A stretch of 20,632 bases of DNA from JBQCDV01 sp051960855 (GTDB taxonomy: Bacteria; Actinomycetota; Actinomycetes; JAJZTN01). The notes beneath the pieces are model-generated. The model saw nothing but the letters and a program-made list of their open reading frames with translations. It did not search any database and was not told the origin of the DNA. A program made the translations under genes and the position numbers. The stretch lies in assembly GCA_051960855.1 (NCBI GenBank), contig JBQCDV010000073.1, positions 1 to 20,632 of the forward strand. The letters are read 5' to 3'. The stretch's first letter is position 1. Each line of letters begins with the position of its first letter. Shown here in pieces: positions 5,400-12,431 of the stretch.

Positions 5400-6359
5400 A
5401 TGACTGCCTCCGCGTCCTTGCCCGCGTCCTTGCCCGCGCCCTTGCCAGCGTCCTTGCCCGCGTCCTTGCCCGCGTCCTTGCCCGCGTCGTCCCTGCGGCG
5501 CCCGGCGGTCCCCACCAAGGCCCGGTCGTCGCGCAACCTGGCCATCGACCTCGGAACGACGCACACGCGCCTCGCCCTCGGCGCCAGTGGCGAGGTGCTC
5601 GAGGAGCCGACCCTCGTGGCGGTCGATGACGCCGGCACCGTCGTCGCTGCCGGATGGGAGGCGTGGCATGCCAGCCGCGCGGAGACGCGGCAGTGGCAGC
5701 TGCGCTCCCCGGTGCGCGAGGGACTGGTGGTCGACCCCGTCCAGACCGTGCGGCTGCTGCAGCTGATCCTGTCAGCACACGGGCTGCAGCCCGAGTCGGT
5801 CGCGGTGGCGGTGCCGGCCTGCGCCAGCGCCTACGACACCTCGCTGCTCACCGCCGCCGTCGCGTCGGCGACCGGGTGCTGGGCCACTCCGGTCGCTGCG
5901 CTTCTCGCCGCCGGCATCGGACTGGGGCTTCCGGTGGACGAGCCAACCGCCGGTCTCGTCTGCGACATCGGCTCCGGGGTGCTCGAGCTCGGCGCACTCG
6001 GCGACGGACGCCTGCTCTCCTCCAGCGCGCAGCCCTTGTCGGTACGGGACTACATCTCCTCCCCCGCGCCGGTGCTGGCGGCCGCTGCTCGCGCCCTGGT
6101 CGAGGTGCTCGATGCCGTACCCGAGCGGACGGCAGGCGACCTCGCGGCGGGCCAGCTGCACCTCGTCGGCAACGGAGCTCTGGTCGCGGACCTCGCCGAC
6201 ACGCTGCAGGAGGTGATCGGGATGCCCGTGCTGGTGGCGGACAGTCCCTCCACCAGGGTGGTCAACGGGCTCGCCGCATGCCTCGCCGAGGTCGGCTCCG
6301 TGGCAGAGGCGTCGGCCCGGCGTCACGACCAGGGACGTCGCGAGCGGGCCTGCCAGTAG
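5400..6359 (+). CDS. Short MreB-like actin-family ATPase with N-terminal SLPA repeats
   Basis: 319 residues: a 45-residue N-terminal tail with six Ser-Leu-Pro-Ala repeats, then an actin-fold core. Phosphate-1 is DLGTTHTRLAL (50-60), the pre-phosphate-2 element is DEPTAGLVCDIGSG (180-193), and the adenosine region is LVGNGALVADLADTL (255-269), followed by GMPVLVADSP. All align with MreB. Only about 37 residues join the post-phosphate-2 strand (SVRDY) to LVGNGA, where MreB has over 100, so subdomain IIB is missing and IB looks minimal. I recall that Streptomyces coelicolor SCO6166, a third MreB-like protein, lacks IB and IIB in the same way. The glycine of the second phosphate loop is conserved, so nucleotide binding is likely, but MreB-type filaments are doubtful. 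The gene follows the DksA-like gene by 7 bases and overlaps the convergent aldo/keto reductase by 37 bases. Confidence 0.85.
   Translation: MTASASLPASLPAPLPASLPASLPASLPASSLRRPAVPTKARSSRNLAIDLGTTHTRLALGASGEVLEEPTLVAVDDAGTVVAAGWEAWHASRAETRQWQLRSPVREGLVVDPVQTVRLLQLILSAHGLQPESVAVAVPACASAYDTSLLTAAVASATGCWATPVAALLAAGIGLGLPVDEPTAGLVCDIGSGVLELGALGDGRLLSSSAQPLSVRDYISSPAPVLAAAARALVEVLDAVPERTAGDLAAGQLHLVGNGALVADLADTLQEVIGMPVLVADSPSTRVVNGLAACLAEVGSVAEASARRHDQGRRERACQ
5415..5486 (+). repeat. Six 12-bp tandem repeats inside the MreB-like gene
   Basis: Unit TCCTTGCCCGCG, six copies, the third with two changes (cccttgccagcg). Each copy keeps frame and encodes Ser-Leu-Pro-Ala (one Pro-Leu-Pro-Ala). Near-identity down to the codon, including the otherwise rare TTG, implies recent expansion by slippage rather than selection on the peptide alone. 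Copy number may vary between strains. Confidence 0.95.
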
Positions 6360-7309
6360 TCCTGCGCCGGTTGCGCCCACTCCTCGACAGCGTCGAGCAG
6401 CTCCCCGGGGACCACGACGGCGCGAGCGGCAAGGTTGCTGTGCAGCTGGTCGACCGTGACCGCACCCGAGAGCACGATCGACGCCCACGGCTGCGCCAAG
6501 GCGACGGCGATGGCGAGCTGGTCGACGGCGAGGTCGAGCGACTGCGCCGTTCGGGAGAACGCCGCCACGGCTGAGGCCAGGGGTGAGTCAGCACCTCTGA
6601 GCTCCTGGACGCCCGCCGCGGTGAGCAGCCCGTTGGCCACTGGCTCCTTGACGATCACCCGAGCGCCTGCGTCTGCTGCCTCGCGCAAGGCGTCCCCCGC
6701 CGAGGGCTCCAGGACATTCCACGTCGTCTGGAACGAGGTGAACAACGGCAGCCCGTCGACGGTGACCTCGAGCGCCTTGCGGATCGCGTCGGACTGACGA
6801 GAACCGCTGGTGCTGATGCCGATGCGCAGGCCCCGCTCCTGCAGCCGCGCCAGCGCCTCGTGAACGGCGCGGTCCTCCAGCACGCCCGTCTCGAGAGTCG
6901 CGCTGTGCACGTGGTAGACGTCGAGCCAGTCGCCGAGCAGCTCCGACGTCTGCTCCCACTGCTCCTCGAGCGCGGTCAGTGCATGGTCCTTGACCTCGTG
7001 GACGTCGGCGTCCATCCGCCACCCGCCGACGTAGCGGTAGCCCCACTTGGACCCGATCTCGACGTGCGCGTCCGGGTGCTCGTGCAGCCACTCCGACAGG
7101 AACTCTTCCGAGCGCCCGTAGGACCGCGCGGCGTCGAGATAGGGGACGCCGGCCGCCACCGCCTCGTCGAGCAGCCGGTGGGTCCGCTGGCGCAGCGCCT
7201 CGACGGACCGGTCGCCACCGAGGTCCTCCGCTCGGCCCGTGGTGATGTAGGCGGGCCGGCCGATGGCGGCAAGCCCCAGCCCGAGGGTGGCCTCCGTGGG
7301 TGGCGTCAT
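6323..7309 (-). CDS. Aldo/keto reductase
   Basis: 328 residues, a TIM-barrel NADPH-dependent oxidoreductase by family. N-terminal LGLGLAAIGRPAYI is typical of one actinobacterial subgroup. The catalytic tetrad is visible: Asp59 and Tyr64 (YLDAARSYG), Lys88 (IGSKWGY) and His135 (DVYHVHSA). The cofactor-end region (WASIVLSGAVTVDQLHSNLAA) is normal. The start is ATG at 7309; a GTG at 7366 would add 19 residues without family similarity. It is divergent from the dihydroxyacetone kinase operon with 152 bases between, so it might act on a C3 carbonyl such as dihydroxyacetone or glyceraldehyde; that link is only from position. The last 37 bases overlap the end of the MreB-like gene, tail to tail. 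Confidence 0.9.
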   Translation of the reverse strand: MTPPTEATLGLGLAAIGRPAYITTGRAEDLGGDRSVEALRQRTHRLLDEAVAAGVPYLDAARSYGRSEEFLSEWLHEHPDAHVEIGSKWGYRYVGGWRMDADVHEVKDHALTALEEQWEQTSELLGDWLDVYHVHSATLETGVLEDRAVHEALARLQERGLRIGISTSGSRQSDAIRKALEVTVDGLPLFTSFQTTWNVLEPSAGDALREAADAGARVIVKEPVANGLLTAAGVQELRGADSPLASAVAAFSRTAQSLDLAVDQLAIAVALAQPWASIVLSGAVTVDQLHSNLAARAVVVPGELLDAVEEWAQPAQDYWQARSRRPWS

Positions 7310-7377
7310 GGGCAGCGATCCTGCCACCGGCAGCTCGGGAGCCGCCCCTTTGGCGAAAGCGTGCACGTCTGCAGAGG

Positions 7378-7443
7378 TTGTCCCCGGCTGGTCCCGGTCC
7401 TAGCGTGAGCGGTGATCACGAGCCACGACCGGCAGCGCTGCCG
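7378..7443 (+). promoter_or_regulatory. Predicted dha operon promoter with two palindromes in the leader
   Basis: TTGTCC (7378-7383), a 17-base spacer and TAGCGT (7401-7406) form a promoter with transcription expected near 7413. Just downstream lie GTGATCAC (7412-7419) and the perfect 14-base palindrome CGGCAGCGCTGCCG (7430-7443), ending 7 bases before the AGGAGG ribosome-binding site. They are placed as repressor operators or as a leader hairpin. No regulator gene of the dha type is visible in the window. Confidence 0.5.
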
Positions 7444-7461
7444 TCACCTCAGGAGGTCCCC

Positions 7462-8463
7462 GTGAAAAAGCTCATCAATGACCCGTCGACTGTCGTCACC
7501 GATGCGCTGCGAGGGATGGCCGCCGCGCATCCGGAGCTGCGAGTGGACCTGGACAACCGCGTGATCTTCCGCGGTGATGCCCCCCGCCAGGGCAAGGTCG
7601 GGCTGGTGTCGGGGGGCGGCTCCGGGCACGAGCCGATGCACGGCGGCTTCGTCGGCCTCGGCATGCTCGACGCCGCCTGCGCCGGCGAGGTCTTCACCTC
7701 GCCCGTGCCCGACCAGATGGTCGCGGCCACCAAGGGTGTCGATGGCGGCGCCGGCGTGCTGCACATCGTGAAGAACTACACCGGCGACGTCATGAACTTC
7801 GAGATGGCCGCCGAGCTCGTCGCCGCCGAGAGCGGCACCGAGGTCGCCACCATCGTGACGAACGACGACGTGGCGGTGCAGGACAGCCTCTACACCGCGG
7901 GCCGGCGCGGAGTGGGCGTGACAGTGCTGCTGGAGAAGCTCGCCGGTGCCGCCGCCGAGGAGGGGCGGTCCCTGCAGGAGGTCGCCGATATCGCCAAGCG
8001 GGTCAACGACACCGGGCGCAGCATGGGCATGGCGCTGACGTCCTGCACGGTGCCGGCGGCGGGCAAGCCGACCTTCGACCTTCCTGACAACGAGATGGAG
8101 GTGGGCATCGGCATCCACGGCGAGCCAGGCCGGCGGCGCGTTCCGTTGGCCCCGGCCCGCGAGGTCGCCGAGATGCTCGTCGAGCCGGTGCTGTCCGATC
8201 TGGACTTCACCGGCGGCGACGGCGCGCTCGTCTTCGTCAACGGCCTCGGCGCCACGCCGCTGCTCGAGCTCTACGTCATGTACAACGAGGTCGCGGCCCT
8301 GCTGGACAAGGCCGGCGTGACGGTCGTGCGCTCCCTCGTCGGGCCCTACATGACGAGCCTCGACATGGCCGGCTGCTCGGTCACGCTGCTCAAGCTGGAC
8401 GACGAGCTGCTGCGGCTCTGGGACGCCCCCGTCAACACTCCCGGCCTGCGGTGGGGGATCTGA
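7462..8463 (+). CDS. dhaK: PEP-dependent dihydroxyacetone kinase, substrate-binding subunit DhaK
   Basis: Binds dihydroxyacetone covalently and presents it to DhaL-ADP for phosphorylation to DHAP. 333 residues, normal length. The N-terminal GGGSGHEPMHGGFVG is at 51-65, the KNYTGD motif at 104-109, and the hemiaminal-forming His219 lies in GIGIHGEPG (215-223). The start is the GTG at 7462-7464 with AGGAGG 5 bases upstream. It is followed by dhaL after a single base, so translation is coupled. The glycerol or C3 source feeding it is not encoded here. Confidence 0.96.
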   Translation: MKKLINDPSTVVTDALRGMAAAHPELRVDLDNRVIFRGDAPRQGKVGLVSGGGSGHEPMHGGFVGLGMLDAACAGEVFTSPVPDQMVAATKGVDGGAGVLHIVKNYTGDVMNFEMAAELVAAESGTEVATIVTNDDVAVQDSLYTAGRRGVGVTVLLEKLAGAAAEEGRSLQEVADIAKRVNDTGRSMGMALTSCTVPAAGKPTFDLPDNEMEVGIGIHGEPGRRRVPLAPAREVAEMLVEPVLSDLDFTGGDGALVFVNGLGATPLLELYVMYNEVAALLDKAGVTVVRSLVGPYMTSLDMAGCSVTLLKLDDELLRLWDAPVNTPGLRWGI

Positions 8464-8464
8464 C

Positions 8465-9094
8465 GTGGCGGACCGCGTGGACGCCGGTGTCGTGCAGGCC
8501 TGGCTGCGCGGCTTTGCCGCCAAGGTGCACGACGCCCGGGACGAGCTGACTGCTCTCGACTCCGCGATCGGTGACGCCGACCACGGGTCCAACCTCGACC
8601 GCGGCATGACCGCTGTGGTCGAGGGACTGTCGGACGACGCCGACCCGGCGGCCCTGCTCAAGCAGGCCGGCATGACGCTGGTCAGCAAGGTCGGCGGGGC
8701 GAGCGGGCCGCTCTACGGCACCTTCTTCCTGCGCGCCGCCGGCGCGATGCCAGCGGAAGGAGCAGACGCCTCGGAGTTCGCCGCGGCGCTGCGCGCCGGG
8801 GTGGAAGGCGTGGTCGCACGAGGCAAGGCCGAGCTCGGCGACAAGACGATGCTGGACACCCTGCTGCCCGCCTGCGACACCCTGGAGGCGCGTCTGGCCG
8901 AAGGTGACGCGCTCCCCGAGGCGCTCCGGGCCGCTGCGGATGCCGGTGCCACCGGACGCGACGCGACGACACCCATGGTGGCGCGCAAGGGACGTGCGAG
9001 CTACCTCGGCGACCGCAGCGCGGGGCACCAGGACCCGGGGGCGACCTCGGCGGCGATGCTCCTCGCGGCGGCGGCGGAGGCAGTCGCGGCGTGA
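8465..9094 (+). CDS. dhaL: PEP-dependent dihydroxyacetone kinase, ADP-binding subunit DhaL
   Basis: Holds ADP permanently; the ADP is rephosphorylated by DhaM and passes phosphate to DhaK-bound dihydroxyacetone. 209 residues. The Mg-binding triad LDSAIGDADHG gives Asp32, Asp37 and Asp39, equivalent to Asp30/35/37 of E. coli DhaL. The C-terminal nucleotide-lid motifs GATGRDATTPMVARKGRASYLGDRS and HQDPGATS are intact. The GTG start is one base after the dhaK stop, and the stop overlaps the dhaM GTG in GTGA. The family is either ATP-dependent (fused DhaK-DhaL) or PTS-dependent; separate subunits and the dhaM neighbour point to the PTS type. Confidence 0.96.
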   Translation: MADRVDAGVVQAWLRGFAAKVHDARDELTALDSAIGDADHGSNLDRGMTAVVEGLSDDADPAALLKQAGMTLVSKVGGASGPLYGTFFLRAAGAMPAEGADASEFAAALRAGVEGVVARGKAELGDKTMLDTLLPACDTLEARLAEGDALPEALRAAADAGATGRDATTPMVARKGRASYLGDRSAGHQDPGATSAAMLLAAAAEAVAA

Positions 9095-11727
9095 CGGTCG
9101 GACTCGTCGTCGTCTCACACAGCGCACCGCTCGCCCAGGCCGCCATCGACCTGGCAAAGGAGATGCTCGGGGGGCGAGAGCTGTCAGTGCTGCCCGCCGC
9201 AGGCCTAGAGGACGGCAGCGTCGGGACCGACGCTGCCGCCATCAGCGCCGCCGTCACCGCGGCCGACACCGGGGACGGCGTCGTGGTCCTGATGGACCTC
9301 GGCAGCGCCGTGCTGTCGGCGGAGATGGCCCTCGAGTTCCTCGACGAGGCCGACCGTAAGCGGGTGGTGCTGTGCCCGGCGCCCCTCGTCGAGGGACTTG
9401 TCGTCGCCGTGACAGTTGCCGCCGGTGGCGCGGACCGGGCAACCGTTGCGGCCGAGGCTGCCCGAGCTCTGGAGTCGAAGACCGCACAGCTGCCGACCCC
9501 GGGTGATGCCCAACAGCCGGCCGGCAACGCTGAGGATCCCGACCCAGACAGAGATGCGGACGACGCGTCGGCCGACCCCGACGGCGAGGGCGGCGACGAT
9601 GGGTCGGCCGAGCGGGCGTCGTTCGTCGTCGATTTGGTCCACGGCCTGCATGCCCGGCCGGTCGCCCGGCTCGTCGGCGCTCTGGCAGGCATCGAGGCGG
9701 AGGTGCGCCTGCGCAACGCCAGCACGGCGAGCCGCTGGGTCGACGCTCGCAGTGTCGCCGGAGTCGCAGCTCTCGGGGTGCGGCGCGGGCACGAGGTGCA
9801 GGTGCGCGCGCAGGGGGCGGAGGCAGCCGCTGCGGTCACTGCGGTGCTCGAGGAGGCGCGGGTCGGCTTCGGCGAGGGCGGTGCCCCCGACCGTGAGGCG
9901 GGGCCTTCAGACCGTGACGCGGGGCCTTTCGAGCTGGGGTCGAGGGCCGGCAGCCTCACGCGCGTGAACTATGCCGTCGCCGTCGGCGCCGGCTCGGAGA
10001 CCCTGCCGCTCTCCCCCGGCTTCGGGATCGGCCCGGCCCACCTCGACGACGCCGGCCCAGTCCACGAACCCGGCGACGCCCCAGGCCGCGGCGACGCCGT
10101 CGAGCGCGACCGGCTCGGGGCCGCGCTGGACGCGGCGGCTGAGCAGCTGGAGGCGGTGCGAGCTGCCACCCTTGCGGAGGTCGGCGCCCACGAGGCCGAG
10201 ATCTTCAACGCGCAGCTGCTCATGCTGCGGGACCCGCTGCTGCAGCAGCGGGCCGAAGCGTCGCTGGCTCAGGGCCGGACGGCTGAGCGCGCGTGGTGGG
10301 AGGCCGCCGCCGACCTGGCGGGTGACCTCGAAGCCTTACCCGACGAGTACCAGCGGGCGAGAGCGGAGGACCTGCGTGCGGTCGCCGGGCTGGTGCTCGC
10401 CGCACTGCGCGGGGGCGAGCAGGACACCCCCGCCGCCGATGCATCGCCGGGGGACGAGGCTGGCCCGCACGTCCTGATTGCCACGGAGCTCCCGGCCGCG
10501 CGCGCCGCCACCCTCCGCGCCGGTGACGTGGCCGCGGTCGTGCTCACGCGCGGCAGCGCCACCTCGCATGCCGCGATCCTGCTGCGGTCGCGTGCGATCC
10601 CCGCGGTCTTGACGAACGACGCTGTCGTCGCTCCCGTGCGGGAGCTTCTGCACGGCGGAGCGGACGCTGCCGCACCCCTCCTCGCCGTCGACGGCTCCTC
10701 AGGTCAGCTGCTGGTCGCGCCTGACGAGCGCCAGCTGCAGGACTTCCGGACGTGTGCGGCGGCCGAGCAGCAGCGGCGGGAATCCGCCGGGGCCAGGGCC
10801 GCGGAGGCGGCCGTGACAGCTGACGGCGTCCCCGTCCTGGTCGGTGCCAACGTCGGGTCGGCGCGCGAGGCCACCCAGGCACGGGCCGGCGGCGCCGACC
10901 TCGCCGGGCTCGTGCGCACCGAGTTCCTGTTCCTCGACCGGGCGACCCCACCCTCGGTCGAGGAGCAGATCCGGGCCTACCGTGAGCTCGCCGCCGAGCT
11001 CCGTGGCCGACGGCTGACGCTGCGCACGCTCGACATCGGTGGAGACAAGCCGGTGCCCTACGTGTCGATGGCCGCCGAGGACAACCCGTTCCTCGGCATC
11101 CGGGGGCTGCGGCTGTCGCTGACCCATCCCGACCTGCTCCGCGACCAGCTGACGGCGATCGTCACCGTCGCCCATGAGACGCCCGTGAGCGTCATGTTTC
11201 CGATGGTGGCATCGCTCGCCGAGCTGGACGCCGCCCGCGTAGCGCTCGACGCCGCCGTCGAGCTCGTCGGCCGGGGGCGTCCGGCTGAGCTGCAGGTCGG
11301 CGTCATGGTCGAGATCCCCGCGCTCGCGCTCAAGACCGCTGCGGTCGCTCCGGCGCTGGACTTCCTCAGTATCGGCACGAATGACCTCACCCAGTACGCG
11401 CTGGCCGCCGACCGGGGCCATGAGGAGCTGGCCGTCCTGGCCGACCCACTTGACCCCGGCGTCCTGCGCCTGATCGACGCTGTCTGCCGCGACGCGGGGA
11501 CGGCACTCGTGGCCGTGTGCGGAGAGCTGGCGGCCGACGCGGACGCGGTCCCACTGCTCCTGGGGCTCGGCGTCCGGGAGCTCAGCGTGTCTCCGGGGGC
11601 GCTGGCGCTGACGAAGCAGCGAGTGCGGGAGGTGGACGTGACCGCGGCACGGGAGCTCGCGCAGACCGCGCTCCAGCAGCCGTCGGCGAGCGAGGTGCGG
11701 GCGCGGGTGAGGGCGGGGCTCGCGTGA
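9091..11727 (+). CDS. dhaM: DhaM: EIIA-HPr-complete Enzyme I phosphotransferase for dihydroxyacetone kinase
   Basis: 878 residues. Residues 1-130 form a mannose-type EIIA with phospho-His10 (VVVSHSAPL). An acidic linker (138-175) leads to an HPr domain with phospho-His187 (GLHARP) and Ser221 in the place of the regulatory serine. From about 296 a full Enzyme I follows: the helical HPr-binding part, the swivelling His493 (GSATSHAAIL) and the PEP barrel with RTEFLFLDR (609-617), GIRGLR (669-674), VEIPA, IGTNDLTQYALAADR (761-775) and catalytic Cys810 (VCGELA). E. coli DhaM, by contrast, has only part of EI and needs the general PTS. Here one chain can in principle carry phosphate from PEP through EI and HPr to EIIA and on to DhaL-ADP. 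Start GTG 9091. Confidence 0.95.
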   Translation: MTVGLVVVSHSAPLAQAAIDLAKEMLGGRELSVLPAAGLEDGSVGTDAAAISAAVTAADTGDGVVVLMDLGSAVLSAEMALEFLDEADRKRVVLCPAPLVEGLVVAVTVAAGGADRATVAAEAARALESKTAQLPTPGDAQQPAGNAEDPDPDRDADDASADPDGEGGDDGSAERASFVVDLVHGLHARPVARLVGALAGIEAEVRLRNASTASRWVDARSVAGVAALGVRRGHEVQVRAQGAEAAAAVTAVLEEARVGFGEGGAPDREAGPSDRDAGPFELGSRAGSLTRVNYAVAVGAGSETLPLSPGFGIGPAHLDDAGPVHEPGDAPGRGDAVERDRLGAALDAAAEQLEAVRAATLAEVGAHEAEIFNAQLLMLRDPLLQQRAEASLAQGRTAERAWWEAAADLAGDLEALPDEYQRARAEDLRAVAGLVLAALRGGEQDTPAADASPGDEAGPHVLIATELPAARAATLRAGDVAAVVLTRGSATSHAAILLRSRAIPAVLTNDAVVAPVRELLHGGADAAAPLLAVDGSSGQLLVAPDERQLQDFRTCAAAEQQRRESAGARAAEAAVTADGVPVLVGANVGSAREATQARAGGADLAGLVRTEFLFLDRATPPSVEEQIRAYRELAAELRGRRLTLRTLDIGGDKPVPYVSMAAEDNPFLGIRGLRLSLTHPDLLRDQLTAIVTVAHETPVSVMFPMVASLAELDAARVALDAAVELVGRGRPAELQVGVMVEIPALALKTAAVAPALDFLSIGTNDLTQYALAADRGHEELAVLADPLDPGVLRLIDAVCRDAGTALVAVCGELAADADAVPLLLGLGVRELSVSPGALALTKQRVREVDVTAARELAQTALQQPSASEVRARVRAGLA

Positions 11728-11748
11728 GGGCGGCGCTCGCGTGAGGGC
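11707..11748 (+). repeat. 17-bp tandem repeat across the dhaM stop codon
   Basis: Unit GTGAGGGCGGSGCTCGC at 11707-11723 and 11724-11740, with a third partial copy GTGAGGGC to 11748. Seventeen is not a multiple of three, so the first copy is read GTG AGG while the second supplies the TGA stop. The remaining 29 bases to the STAS gene show no clear terminator. Confidence 0.85.
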
Positions 11749-11777
11749 CAGTCGAGAAGTGGGGGGAAGCCGCGACG

Positions 11778-12113
11778 TCAGGCCGAGCGGGTAGCTGACG
11801 GCTCGGTCAGCAGCACCGACTCCAGCCGCATCACCGAGAGGACGCGGCGCACGTCGCGGTTGGCACCGTGCATGCGCCAGGTCACGCCGCTCGCGGTCGC
11901 CCGACGCTGCGCCGCGACGAGCACGCTCACCGCGGTGCTGTCGACAAAGGTGAGAGCGCAGATGTCCACGGCGAGGTCAGCGGGGCCGGTCAGCAGCGCG
12001 TCGCGGAAGGCGGCCCGGAGCGCGGGGCACATGCTGATGTCGAACTCGCCCGACAGGGTCACGCGCGCGGTGGGACCGAGCCGGCTCCACTCCACCGCGG
12101 GCGTCTGCGTCAC
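11778..12113 (-). CDS. STAS-domain anti-sigma-factor antagonist
   Basis: 111 residues, a single STAS domain like SpoIIAA/RsbV. VTLSGEFDISMCPALRAAF leads into DLAVDICALTFVDSTAVSVLVAAQRRA, with the phosphorylatable Ser59 in VDST (after Asp58). Family proteins bind an anti-sigma kinase when unphosphorylated and so release a stress sigma factor. No anti-sigma factor or sigma factor gene lies in the window. The GTG at 12113 is chosen because the frame extending to 12287 adds low-complexity Ser/Ala/Arg sequence. TAGCGT lies 8 bases upstream of the GTG and no good SD is seen, so it may be leaderless. It is divergent from the EAL-DICT-LOV-GGDEF gene. Confidence 0.87.
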   Translation of the reverse strand: MTQTPAVEWSRLGPTARVTLSGEFDISMCPALRAAFRDALLTGPADLAVDICALTFVDSTAVSVLVAAQRRATASGVTWRMHGANRDVRRVLSVMRLESVLLTEPSATRSA

Positions 12114-12431
12114 AGCACAGGACGCTACCGACGCCGAGGTGTGATTCCTAGGGCTTGATCGACTTTGTTGACTCGCGTTCGCTTCCGTCGCCGAGGCGGT
12201 CGTCGCTGGCTGGGCCGTACTGGTCGAGCCGGTCGCGCTCCGTCGCGCTATGCGCAGCGCTGTCCATGCAGTTCGGCGAGCATTCACCCGAAAAGAACTT
12301 CACCCGACGCCTGCTCGTGCCGATTCCCCCGGTGGCGGCCAGCAGCGACGCTGCCTCAGGCTCATCCAGCACCGGGCGGACCGCCCAGGTGACGGGAAGC
12401 AGACCGCAGTGCAGGCGCAGGTGGAGGCTCG
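12114..12431. promoter_or_regulatory. Divergent control region between STAS and light/c-di-GMP genes
   Basis: 318 bases without a supported gene. A possible -10 (TAGCGT, 12127-12122, minus strand) serves the STAS gene. A direct repeat TTCACCCGA occurs at 12283-12291 and again at 12299-12307, a 16-base period that could be a pair of regulator sites on one face of the helix. GGAGG at 12423-12427 is the RBS for the GTG at 12432. A clear plus-strand promoter was not found. Confidence 0.45.

Noticed and set aside
5415..5486. CRISPR-like or non-coding repeat array
   Set aside because: Twelve-base units without spacers, in frame inside a coding region; simple tandem repeat.
12114..12287. N-terminal extension of the STAS protein to 12287
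   Set aside because: The added residues are low-complexity Ser/Ala/Thr/Arg; single-domain antagonists are about 110 residues, which the GTG at 12113 gives.
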